A stretch of 64,000 nt of DNA from Styela clava (lineage: Eukaryota > Chordata > Ascidiacea > Stolidobranchia > Styelidae), in NCBI RefSeq assembly GCF_964204865.1, contig NC_135255.1, forward strand, positions 17,637,135 to 17,701,134, given 5' to 3'. Shown piece by piece: positions 51,469 to 63,158 of this stretch. Position 1 is the stretch's first letter; each line of letters starts with the position of its first letter. A program made the position numbers and the translations under genes. The notes under the pieces are model-generated. The model ran no database searches and was not told the origin of the DNA. It saw only the letters and a list, made by a program, of their open reading frames with translations.

Positions 51469-52447
51469 ACTTTCCTATTCGGAGAGTTACGATTTATATA
51501 ATGTTTGTCATGTTTCTCCTACTACTTTGTAAGGCAAAGCGAGTACTCACCCTCGTTCCGTGTCTTTTGGAATGGGCGCGGAGCGTCAGGCACGAAGACA
51601 GCTGCAAATCTTCCATACTGCTTCCACCGGAGTAACTTCGGAACGCACAACAATTTCACGAATTCTTTAAATGGAAGTTAGATGGGCATTGTGATGTCAC
51701 AGAGCAGAGACTGCAATTAAAATGTATTTGGTTACAGGCGAAGAGAATCTGGAATTTCTTTAACCGGTTAACTGCAGCGTGACGTTTGACGTAATATTTA
51801 TTGTTTTAGCTTATTACGTCGCAATGGTTACAAATTAATTTCGAGTGATTTATCCTGGTATCTCTCAAAATTATTGACGAATCTAGATCGTTTTGTGATC
51901 CCTTGCTGCAAGAGATATGCAGCGTGCTTTGGACATATGGAAGTATTTTCGTGAAACAGTTTCCGTTATTCAATGTCACTTATGTGACAAATTTACAGTG
52001 CCCAGTGTGCAAATTCTTCTTTGAGATATCATACGGAAAAACAGCATCAACTGCGCCACATGGAATAGACAATTTACGCTTTTACCGAAAACTGATTATG
52101 AATTTATCATTGTCCAATTTTCATAATCAGCAATCTTGGTACTTCAATTATTTTTCACCTCTATTGGGTCTCTACAAATACAGTTAGTGATATTCTTTTA
52201 AATGAAACGCTACAGGAGATAAATTTGCGAAGACGTAATCATTTCTGACAAAATTGTACATTATAAAGATGATTTGTTCCTGAGATGTCAGTCAACGGTT
52301 AAAATAAATCGTAACCTTCAACCATCCAGAATGGGTCCACCATTCCCAGCCCCACTAATTAGTATTGTAAGTGGAAACTTAATCACCGTCACCGGAACCG
52401 TTTTCATAAATTCCCAATACATTATTGCGTGAAAACACCGACCATTT

Positions 52448-52637
52448 ATCGCTTCTTCGGCCTATTGGCTAAGATCAAGTGTAGTAACTGTTCTATTCAG
52501 ATTAATACCTGAATCGTGGGGTACTCCCCCACTCTTGTATTAATTTGATTTTTGCGACGACGAGAGCGAGGGTTCGGCTTGCCACTCCGCTCTCACCGGT
52601 CGGCTTGGCGTTGCACTACAGCCTTGACTGGCCCGTC
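52448..52637 (+). ncRNA. U2: U2 snRNA copy 45, majority sequence
   Basis: Majority sequence. Upstream haplotype T-G-T, matching copy 41 four units earlier. Confidence 0.97.
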
Positions 52638-53616
52638 ACTTTCCTATTCGGAAAGTTACGATTTATATAATGTTTGTCATGTTTCTCCTACTACTTTGTA
52701 AGGCAAAGCGAGTACTCACCCTCGTTCCGTGTCTTTTGGAATGGGCGCGGAGCGTCAGGCACGAAGACAGCTGCAAATCTTCCATACTGCTTCCACCGGA
52801 GTAACTTCGGAACGCACAACAATTTCACGAATTCTTTAAATGGAAGTTAGATGGGCATTGTGATGTCACAGAGCAGAGACTGCAATTAAAATGTATTTGG
52901 TTACAGGCGAAGAGAATCTGGAATTTCTTTAACCGGTTAACTGCAGCGTGACGTTTGACGTAATATTTATTGTTTTAGCTTATTACGTCGCAATGGTTAC
53001 AAATTAATTTCGAGTGATTTATCCTGGTATCTCTCAAAATTATTGACGAATCTAGATCGTTTTGTGATCCCTTGCTGCAAGAGATATGCAGCGTGCTTTG
53101 GACATATGGAAGTATTTTCGTGAAACAGTTTCCGTTATTCAATGTCACTTATGTGACAAATTTACAGTGCCCAGTGTGCAAATTCTTCTTTGAGATATCA
53201 TACGGAAAAACAGCATCAACTGCGCCACATGGAATAGACAATTTACGCTTTTACCGAAAACTGATTATGAATTTATCATTGTCCAAATTTCATAATCAGC
53301 AATCTTGGTACTTCAATTATTTTTCACCTCTATTGGGTCTTTACAAATACAGTTAGTGATATTCTTTTAAATGAAACGCTACAGGAGATAAATTTGCGAA
53401 GACGTAATCATTTCTGACAAAATTGTACATTATAAAGATGATTTGTACCTGAGATGTCAGTCAACGGTTAAAATAAATCGTAACCTTCAACCATCCAGAA
53501 TGGGTCCACCATTCCCAGCCCCACTAATTAGTATTGTAAGTGGAAACTTAATCACCGTCACCGGAACCGTTTTCATAAATTCCCAATACATTATTGCGTG
53601 AAAACACCGACCATTT

Positions 53617-53806
53617 ATTGCTTCTTCAGCCTATTGGCTAAGATCAAGTGTAGTAACTGTTCTATTCAGATTAATACCTGAATCGTGGGGTACTCCCCCA
53701 CTCTTGTATTAATTTGATTTTTGCGACGACGAGAGCGAGGGTTCGGCTTGCCACTCCGCTCTCACCGGTCGGCTTGGCGTTGCACTACAGCCTTGACTGG
53801 CCCGTC
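53617..53806 (+). ncRNA. U2: U2 snRNA copy 46, nt 3/nt 12 subfamily
   Basis: C>T at 53619 (nt 3) and G>A at 53628 (nt 12), with the linked upstream C>T near 53341. Upstream haplotype A-G-A. Four units after copy 42, in phase with the copy 40/44 match. Confidence 0.96.
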
Positions 53807-54785
53807 ACTTTCCTATTCGGAAAGTTACGATTTATATAATGTTTGTCATGTTTCTCCTACTACTTTGTAAGGCAAAGCGAGTACTCACCCTCGTTCCGTG
53901 TCTTTTGGAATGGGCGCGGAGCGTCAGGCACGAAGACAGCTGCAAATCTTCCATACTGCTTCCACCGGAGTAACTTCGGAACGCACAACAATTTCACGAA
54001 TTCTTTAAATGGAAGTTAGATGGGCATTGTGATGTCACAGAGCAGAGACTGCAATTAAAATGTATTTGGTTACAGGCGAAGAGAATCTGGAATTTCTTTA
54101 ACCAGTTAACTGCAGCGTGACGTTTGACGTAATATTTATTGTTTTAGCTTATTACGTCGCAATGGTTACAAATTAATTTCGAGTGATTTATCCTGGTATC
54201 TCTCAAAATTATTGACGAATCTAGATCGTTTTGTGATCCCTTGCTGCAAGAGATATGCAGCGTGCTTTGGACATATGGAAGTATTTTCGTGAAACAGTTT
54301 CCGTTATTCAATGTCACTTATGTGACAAATTTACAGTGCCCAGTGTGCAAATTCTTCTTTGAGATATCATACGGAAAAACAGCATCAACTGCGCCACATG
54401 GAATAGACAATTTACGCTTTTACCGAAAACTGATTATGAATTTATCATTGTCCAATTTTCATAATCAGCAATCTTGGTACTTCAATTATTTTTCACCTCT
54501 ATTGGGTCTCTACAAATACAGTTAGTGATATTCTTTTAAATGAAACGCTACAGGAAATAAATTTGCGAAGACGTAATCATTTCTGACAAAATTGTACATT
54601 ATAAAGATGATTTGTACCTGAGATGTCAGTCAACGGTTAAAATAAATCGTAACCTTCAACCATCCAGAATGGGTCCACCATTCCCAGCCCCACTAATTAG
54701 TATTGTAAGTGGAAACTTAATCACCGTCACCGGAACCGTTTTCATAAATTCCCAATACATTATTGCGTGAAAACACCGACCATTT

Positions 54786-54975
54786 ATCGCTTCTTCGGCC
54801 TATTGGCTAAGATCAAGTGTAGTAACTGTTCTATTCAGATTAATACCTGAATCGTGGGGTACTCCCCCACTCTTGTATTAATTTGATTTTTGCGACGACG
54901 AGAGCGAGGGTTCGGCTTGCCACTCCGCTCTCACCGGTCGGCTTGGCGTTGCACTACAGCCTTGACTGGCCCGTC
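54786..54975 (+). ncRNA. U2: U2 snRNA copy 47, majority sequence
   Basis: Majority sequence. Upstream haplotype T-A-A. A private G>A near 54104 breaks the TTAACCGGTTAA palindrome of its spacer. Confidence 0.97.
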
Positions 54976-55954
54976 ACTTTCCTATTCGGAAAGTTACGAT
55001 TTATATAATGTTTGTCATGTTTCTCCTACTACTTTGTAAGGCAAAGCGAGTACTCACCCTCGTTCCGTGTCTTTTGGAATGGGCGCGGAGCGTCAGGCAC
55101 GGAGACAGCTGCAAATCTTCCATACTGCTTCCACCGGAGTAACTTCGGAACGCACAACAATTTCACGAATTCTTTAAATGGAAGTTAGATGGGCATTGTG
55201 ATGTCACAGAGCAGAGACTGCAATTAAAATGTATTTGGTTACAGGCGAAGAGAATCTGGAATTTCTTTAACCGGTTAACTGCAGCGTGACGTTTGACGTA
55301 ATATTTATTGTTTTAGCTTATTACGTCGCAATGGTTACAAATTAATTTCGAGTGATTTATCCTGGTATCTCTCAAAATTATTGACGAATCTAGATCGTTT
55401 TGTGATCCCTTGCTGCAAGAGATATGCAGCGTGCTTTGGACATATGGAAGTATTTTCGTGAAACAGTTTCCGTTATTCAATGTCACTTATGTGACAAATT
55501 TACAGTGCCCAGTGTGCAAATTCTTCTTTGAGATATCATACGGAAAAACAGCATCAACTGCGCCACATGGAATAGACAATTTACGCTTTTACCGAAAACT
55601 GATTATGAATTTATCATTGTCCAATTTTCATAATCAGCAATCTTGGTACTTCAATTATTTTTCACCTCTATTGGGTCTCTACAAATACAGTTAGTGATAT
55701 TCTTTTAAATGAAACGCTACAGGAAATAAATTTGCGAAGACGTAATCATTTCTGACAAAATTGTACATTATAAAGATGATTTGTACCTGAGATGTCAGTC
55801 AACGGTTAAAATAAATCGTAACCTTCAACCATCCAGAATGGGTCCACCATTCCCAGCCCCACTAATTAGTATTGTAAGTGGAAACTTAATCACCGTCACC
55901 GGAACCGTTTTCATAAATTCCCAATACATTATTGCGTGAAAACACCGACCATTT

Positions 55955-56144
55955 ATCGCTTCTTCGGCCTGTTGGCTAAGATCAAGTGTAGTAACTGTTC
56001 TATTCAGATTAATACCTGAATCGTGGGGTACTCCCCCACTCTTGTATTAATTTGATTTTTGCGACGACGAGAGCGAGGGTTCGGCTTGCCACTCCGCTCT
56101 CACCGGTCGGCTTGGCGTTGCACTACAGCCTTGACTGGCCCGTC
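55955..56144 (+). ncRNA. U2: U2 snRNA copy 48, stem I loop variant
   Basis: A>G at 55971 (nt 17) changes the stem-loop I loop UAUU to UGUU. The stem is intact. Upstream haplotype T-A-A. Confidence 0.96.
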
Positions 56145-57123
56145 ACTTTCCTATTCGGAAAGTTACGATTTATATAATGTTTGTCATGTTTCTCCTACTA
56201 CTTTGTAAGGCAAAGCGAGTACTCACCCTCGTTCCGTGTCTTTTGGAATGGGCGCGGAGCGTCAGGCACGGAGACAGCTGCAAATCTTCCATACTGCTTC
56301 CACCGGAGTAACTTCGGAACGCACAACAATTTCACGAATTCTTTAAATGGAAGTTAGATGGGCATTGTGATGTCACAGAGCAGAGACTGCAATTAAAATG
56401 TATTTGGTTACAGGCGAAGAGAATCTGGAATTTCTTTAACCGGTTAACTGCAGCGTGACGTTTGACGTAATATTTATTGTTTTAGCTTATTACGTCGCAA
56501 TGGTTACAAATTAATTTCGAGTGATTTATCCTGGTATCTCTCAAAATTATTGACGAATCTAGATCGTTTTGTGATCCCTTGCTGCAAGAGATATGCAGCG
56601 TGCTTTGGACATATGGAAGTATTTTCGTGAAACAGTTTCCGTTATTCAATGTCACTTATGTGACAAATTTACAGTGCCCAGTGTGCAAATTCTTCTTTGA
56701 GATATCATACGGAAAAACAGCATCAACTGCGCCACATGGAATAGACAATTTACGCTTTTACCGAAAACTGATTATGAATTTATCATTGTCCAATTTTCAT
56801 AATCAGCAATCTTGGTACTTCAATTATTTTTCACCTCTATTGGGTCTCTACAAATACAGTTAGTGATATTCTTTTAAATGAAACGCTACAGGAAATAAAT
56901 TTGCGAAGACGTAATCATTTCTGACAAAATTGTACATTATAAAGATGATTTGTACCTGAGATGTCAGTCAACGGTTAAAATAAATCGTAACCTTCAACCA
57001 TCCAGAATGGGTCCACCATTCCCAGCCCCACTAATTAGTATTGTAAGTGGAAACTTAATCACCGTCACCGGAACCGTTTTCATAAATTCCCAATACATTA
57101 TTGCGTGAAAACACCGACCATTT

Positions 57124-57313
57124 ATCGCTTCTTCGGCCTATTGGCTAAGATCAAGTGTAGTAACTGTTCTATTCAGATTAATACCTGAATCGTGGGGTAC
57201 TCCCCCACTCTTGTATTAATTTGATTTTTGCGACGACGAGAGCGAGGGTTCGGCTTGCCACTCCGCTCTCACCGGTCGGCTTGGCGTTGCACTACAGCCT
57301 TGACTGGCCCGTC
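57124..57313 (+). ncRNA. U2: U2 snRNA copy 49, majority sequence
   Basis: Majority sequence. Upstream haplotype T-A-A. The spacer variant at 56271 pairs with 30553, 22 units earlier. Confidence 0.97.
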
Positions 57314-58292
57314 ACTTTCCTATTCGGAAAGTTACGATTTATATAATGTTTGTCATGTTTCTCCTACTACTTTGTAAGGCAAAGCGAGTACTCACCCTCG
57401 TTCCGTGTCTTTTGGAATGGGCGCGGAGCGTCAGGCACGAAGACAGCTGCAAATCTTCCATACTGCTTCCACCGGAGTAACTTCGGAACGCACAACAATT
57501 TCACGAATTCTTTAAATGGAAGTTAGATGGGCATTGTGATGTCACAGAGCAGAGACTGCAATTAAAATGTATTTGGTTACAGGCGAAGAGAATCTGGAAT
57601 TTCTTTAACCGGTTAACTGCAGCGTGACGTTTGACGTAATATTTATTGTTTTAGCTTATTACGTCGCAATGGTTACAAATTAATTTCGAGTGATTTATCC
57701 TGGTATCTCTCAAAATTATTGACGAATCTAGATCGTTTTGTGATCCCTTGCTGCAAGAGATATGCAGCGTGCTTTGGACATATGGAAGTATTTTCGTGAA
57801 ACAGTTTCCGTTATTCAATGTCACTTATGTGACAAATTTACAGTGCCCAGTGTGCAAATTCTTCTTTGAGATATCATACGGAAAAACAGCATCAACTGCG
57901 CCACATGGAATAGACAATTTACGCTTTTACCGAAAACTGATTATGAATTTATCATTGTCCAATTTTCATAATCAGCAATCTTGGTACTTCAATTATTTTT
58001 CACCTCTATTGGGTCTCTACAAATACAGTTAGTGATATTCTTTTAAATGAAACGCTACAGGAGATAAATTTGCGAAGACGTAATCATTTCTGACAAAATT
58101 GTACATTATAAAGATGATTTGTACCTGAGATGTCAGTCAACGGTTAAAATAAATCGTAACCTTCAACCATCCAGAATGGGTCCACCATTCCCAGCCCCAC
58201 TAATTAGTATTGTAAGTGGAAACTTAATCACCGTCACCGGAACCGTTTTCATAAATTCCCAATACATTATTGCGTGAAAACACCGACCATTT

Positions 58293-58482
58293 ATCGCTTC
58301 TTCGGCCTATTGGCTAAGATCGAGTGTAGTAACTGTTCTATTCAGATTAATACCTGAATCGTGGGGTACTCCCCCACTCTTGTATTAATTTGATTTTTGC
58401 GACGACGAGAGCGAGGGTTCGGCTTGCCACTCCGCTCTCACCGGTCGGCTTGGCGTTGAACTACAGCCTTGACTGGCCCGTC
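58293..58482 (+). ncRNA. U2: U2 snRNA copy 50, two-variant copy
   Basis: A>G at 58322 (nt 30) lies between the U6-pairing segment and GTAGTA. C>A at 58459 (nt 167) changes loop IV GUUGCAC to GUUGAAC, as in copy 28. Two changes at conserved places make it a candidate weak copy. Upstream haplotype T-G-A. Confidence 0.95.
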
Positions 58483-59461
58483 ACTTTCCTATTCGGAAAG
58501 TTACGATTTATATAATGTTTGTCATGTTTCTCCTACTACTTTGTAAGGCAAAGCGAGTACTCACCCTCGTTCCGTGTCTTTTGGAATGGGCGCGGAGCGT
58601 CAGGCACGAAGACAGCTGCAAATCTTCCATACTGCTTCCACCGGAGTAACTTCGGAACGCACAACAATTTCACGAATTCTTTAAATGGAAGTTAGATGGG
58701 CATTGTGATGTCACAGAGCAGAGACTGCAATTAAAATGTATTTGGTTACAGGCGAAGAGAATCTGGAATTTCTTTAACCGGTTAACTGCAGCGTGACGTT
58801 TGACGTAATATTTATTGTTTTAGCTTATTACGTCGCAATGGTTACAAATTAATTTCGAGTGATTTATCCTGGTATCTCTCAAAATTATTGACGAATCTAG
58901 ATCGTTTTGTGATCCCTTGCTGCAAGAGATATGCAGCGTGCTTTGGACATATGGAAGTATTTTCGTGAAACAGTTTCCGTTATTCAATGTCACTTATGTG
59001 ACAAATTTACAGTGCCCAGTGTGCAAATTCTTCTTTGAGATATCATACGGAAAAACAGCATCAACTGCGCCACATGGAATAGACAATTTACGCTTTTACC
59101 GAAAACTGATTATGAATTTATCATTGTCCAAATTTCATAATCAGCAATCTTGGTACTTCAATTATTTTTCACCTCTATTGGGTCTCTACAAATACAGTTA
59201 GTGATATTCTTTTAAATGAAACGCTACAGGAGATAAATTTGCGAAGACGTAATCATTTCTGACAAAATTGTACATTATAAAGATGATTTGTACCTGAGAT
59301 GTCAGTCAACGGTTAAAATAAATCGTAACCTTCAACCATCCAGAATGGGTCCACCATTCCCAGCCCCACTAATTAGTATTGTAAGTGGAAACTTAATCAC
59401 CGTCACCGGAACCGTTTTCATAAATTCCCAATACATTATTGCGTGAAAACACCGACCATTT

Positions 59462-59651
59462 ATCGCTTCTTCGGCCTATTGGCTAAGATCAAGTGTAGTA
59501 ACTGTTCTATTCAGATTAATACCTGAATCGTGGGGTACTCCCCCACTCTTGTATTAATTTGATTTTTGCGACGACGAGAGCGAGGGTTCGGCTTGCCACT
59601 CCGCTCTCACCGGTCGGCTTGGCGTTGCACTACAGCCTTGACTGGCCCGTC
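59462..59651 (+). ncRNA. U2: U2 snRNA copy 51, majority sequence
   Basis: Majority sequence. Upstream haplotype A-G-A, as in its 22-unit partner copy 29. Confidence 0.97.
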
Positions 59652-60630
59652 ACTTTCCTATTCGGAAAGTTACGATTTATATAATGTTTGTCATGTTTCT
59701 CCTACTACTTTGTAAGGCAAAGCGAGTACTCACCCTCGTTCCGTGTCTTTTGGAATGGGCGCGGAGCGTCAGGCACGAAGACAGCTGCAAATCCTCCATA
59801 CTGCTTCCACCGGAGTAACTTCGGAACGCACAACAATTTCACGAATTCTTTAAATGGAAGTTAGATGGGCATTGTGATGTCACAGAGCAGAGACTGCAAT
59901 TAAAATGTATTTGGTTACAGGCAAAGAGAATCTGGAATTTCTTTAACCGGTTAACTGCAGCGTGACGTTTGACGTAATATTTATTGTTTTAGCTTATTAC
60001 GTCGCAATGGTTACAAATTAATTTCGAGTGATTTATTCTGGTATCTCTCAAAATTATTGACGAATCTAGATCGTTTTGTGATCCCTTGCTGCAAGAGATA
60101 TGCAGCGTGCTTTGGACATATGGAAGTATTTTCGTGAAACAGTTTCCGTTATTCAATGTCACTTATGTGACAAATTTACAGTGCCCAGTGTGCAAATTCT
60201 TCTTTGAGATATCATACGGAAAAACAGCATCAACTGCGCCACATGGAATAGACAATTTACGCTTTTACCGAAAACTGATTATGAATTTATCATTGTCCAA
60301 TTTTCATAATCAGCAATCTTGGTACTTCAATTATTTTTCACCTCTATTGGGTCTCTACAAATACAGTTAGTGATATTCTTTTAAATGAAACGCTACAGGA
60401 AATAAATTTGCGAAGACGTAATCATTTCTGACAAAATTGTACATTATAAAGATGATTTGTACCTGAGATGTCAGTCAACGGTTAAAATAAATCGTAACCT
60501 TCAACCATCCAGAATGGGTCCACCATTCCCAGCCCCACTAATTAGTATTGTAAGTGGAAACCTAATCACCGTCACCGGAACCGTTTTCATAAATTCCCAA
60601 TACATTATTGCGTGAAAACACCGACCATTT

Positions 60631-60820
60631 ATCGCTTCTTCGGCCTATTGGCTAAGATCAAGTGTAGTAACTGTTCTATTCAGATTAATACCTGAATCGT
60701 GGGGTACTCCCCCACTCTTGTATTAATTTGATTTTTGCGACGACGAGAGCGAGGGTTCGGCTTGCCACTCCGCTCTCACCGGTCGGCTTGGCGTTGCACT
60801 ACAGCCTTGACTGGCCCGTC
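60631..60820 (+). ncRNA. U2: U2 snRNA copy 52, majority sequence
   Basis: Gene body is the majority sequence. T>C at 60562 (-69) lies just before the PSE and A>G at 60852 lies downstream. Upstream haplotype T-A-A. Its spacer carries 59794 T>C and 59923 G>A. Confidence 0.97.
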
Positions 60821-61799
60821 ACTTTCCTATTCGGAAAGTTACGATTTATATGATGTTTGTCATGTTTCTCCTACTACTTTGTAAGGCAAAGCGAGTACTC
60901 ACCCTCGTTCCGTGTCTTTTGGAATGGGCGCGGAGCGTCAGGCACGAAGACAGCTGCAAATCTTCCATACTGCTTCCACCGGAGTAACTTCGGAACGCAC
61001 AACAATTTCACGAATTCTTTAAATGGAAGTTAGATGGGCATTGTGATGTCACAGAGCAGAGACTGCAATTAAAATGTATTTGGTTACAGGCGAAGAGAAT
61101 CTGGAATTTCTTTAACCGGTTAACTGCAGCGTGACGTTTGACGTAATATTTATTGTTTTAGCTTATTACGTCGCAATGGTTACAAATTAATTTCGAGTGA
61201 TTTATCCTGGTATCTCTCAAAATTATTGACGAATCTAGATCGTTTTGTGATCCCTTGCTGCAAGAGATATGCAGCGTGCTTTGGACATATGGAAGTATTT
61301 TCGTGAAACAGTTTCCGTTATTCAATGTCACTTATGTGACAAATTTACAGTGCCCAGTGTGCAAATTCTTCTTTGAGATATCATACGGAAAAACAGCATC
61401 AACTGCGCCACATGGAATAGACAATTTACGCTTTTACCGAAAACTGATTATGAATTTATCATTGTCCAATTTTCATAATCAGCAATCTTGGTACTTCAAT
61501 TATTTTTCACCTCTATTGGGTCTCTACAAATACAGTTAGTGATATTCTTTTAAATGAAACGCTACAGGAAATAAATTTGCGAAGACGTAATCATTTCTGA
61601 CAAAATTGTACATTATAAAGATGATTTGTACCTGAGATGTCAGTCAACGGTTAAAATAAATCGTAACCTTCAACCATCCAGAATGGGTCCACCATTCCCA
61701 GCCCCACTAATTAGTATTGTAAGTGGAAACTTAATCACCGTCACCGGAACCGTTTTCATAAATTCCCAATACATTATTGCGTGAAAACACCGACCATTT

Positions 61800-61989
61800 A
61801 TCGCTTCTTCGGCCTATTGGCTAAGATCAAGTGTAGTAACTGTTCTATTCAGATTAATACCTGAATCGTGGGGTACTCCCCCACTCTTGTATTAATTTGA
61901 TTTTTGCGACGACGAGAGCGAGGGTTCGGCTTGCCACTCCGCTCTCACCGGTCGGCTTGGCGTTGCACTACAGCCTTGACTGGCCCGTC
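61800..61989 (+). ncRNA. U2: U2 snRNA copy 53, majority sequence
   Basis: Majority sequence. Upstream haplotype T-A-A. Confidence 0.97.
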
Positions 61990-62968
61990 ACTTTCCTATT
62001 CGGAAAGTTACGATTTATATAATGTTTGTCATGTTTCTCCTACTACTTTGTAAGGCAAAGCGAGTACTCACTCTCGTTCCGTGTCTTTTGGAATGGGCGC
62101 GGAGCGTCAGGCACGAAGACAGCTGCAAATCTTCCATACTGCTTCCACCGGAGTAACTTCGGAACGCACAACAATTTCACGAATTCTTTAAATGGAAGTT
62201 AGATGGGCATTGTGATGTCACAGAGCAGAGACTGCAATTAAAATGTATTTGGTTACAGGCGAAGAGAATCTGGAATTTCTTTAACCGGTTAACTGCAGCG
62301 TGACGTTTGACGTAATATTTATTGTTTTAGCTTATTACGTCGCAATGGTTACAAATTAATTTCGAGTGATTTATCCTGGTATCTCTCAAAAATATTGACG
62401 AATCTAGATCGTTTTGTGATCCCTTGCTGCAAGAGATATGCAGCGTGCTTTGGACATATGGAAGTATTTTCGTGAAACAGTTTCCGTTATTCAATGTCAC
62501 TTATGTGACAAATTTACAGTGCCCAGTGTGCAAATTCTTCTTTGAGATATCATACGGAAAAACAGCATCAACTGCGCCACATGGAATAGACAATTTACGC
62601 TTTTACCGAAAACTGATTATGAATTTATCATTGTCCAATTTTCATAATCAGCAATCTTGGTACTTCAATTATTTTTCACCTCTATTGGGTCTCTACAAAT
62701 ACAGTTAGTGATATTCTTTTAAATGAAACGCTACAGGAGATAAATTTGCGAAGACGTAATCATTTCTGACAAAATTGTACATTATAAAGATGATTTGTTC
62801 CTGAGATGTCAGTCAACGGTTAAAATAAATCGTAACCTTCAACCATCCAGAATGGGTCCACCATTCCCAGCCCCACTAATTAGTATTGTAAGTGGAAACT
62901 TAATCACCGTCACCGGAACCGTTTTCATAAATTCCCAATACATTATTGCGTGAAAACACCGACCATTT

Positions 62969-63158
62969 ATCGCTTCTTCGGCCTATTGGCTAAGATCAAG
63001 TGTAGTAACTGTTCTATTCAGATTAATACCTGAATCGTGGGGTACTCCCCCACTCTTGTATTAATTTGATTTTTGCGACGACGAGAGCGAGGGTTCGGCT
63101 TGCCACTCCGCTCTCACCGGTCGGCTTGGCGTTGCACTACAGCCTTGACTGGCCCGTA
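62969..63158 (+). ncRNA. U2: U2 snRNA copy 54, last complete copy
   Basis: C>A at 63158 (nt 190, the assumed last base) extends the 3' inverted repeat from seven to ten perfect pairs. The rest is the majority sequence. Upstream haplotype T-G-T, with 62392 T>A shared with the unit before copy 18. Confidence 0.96.
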
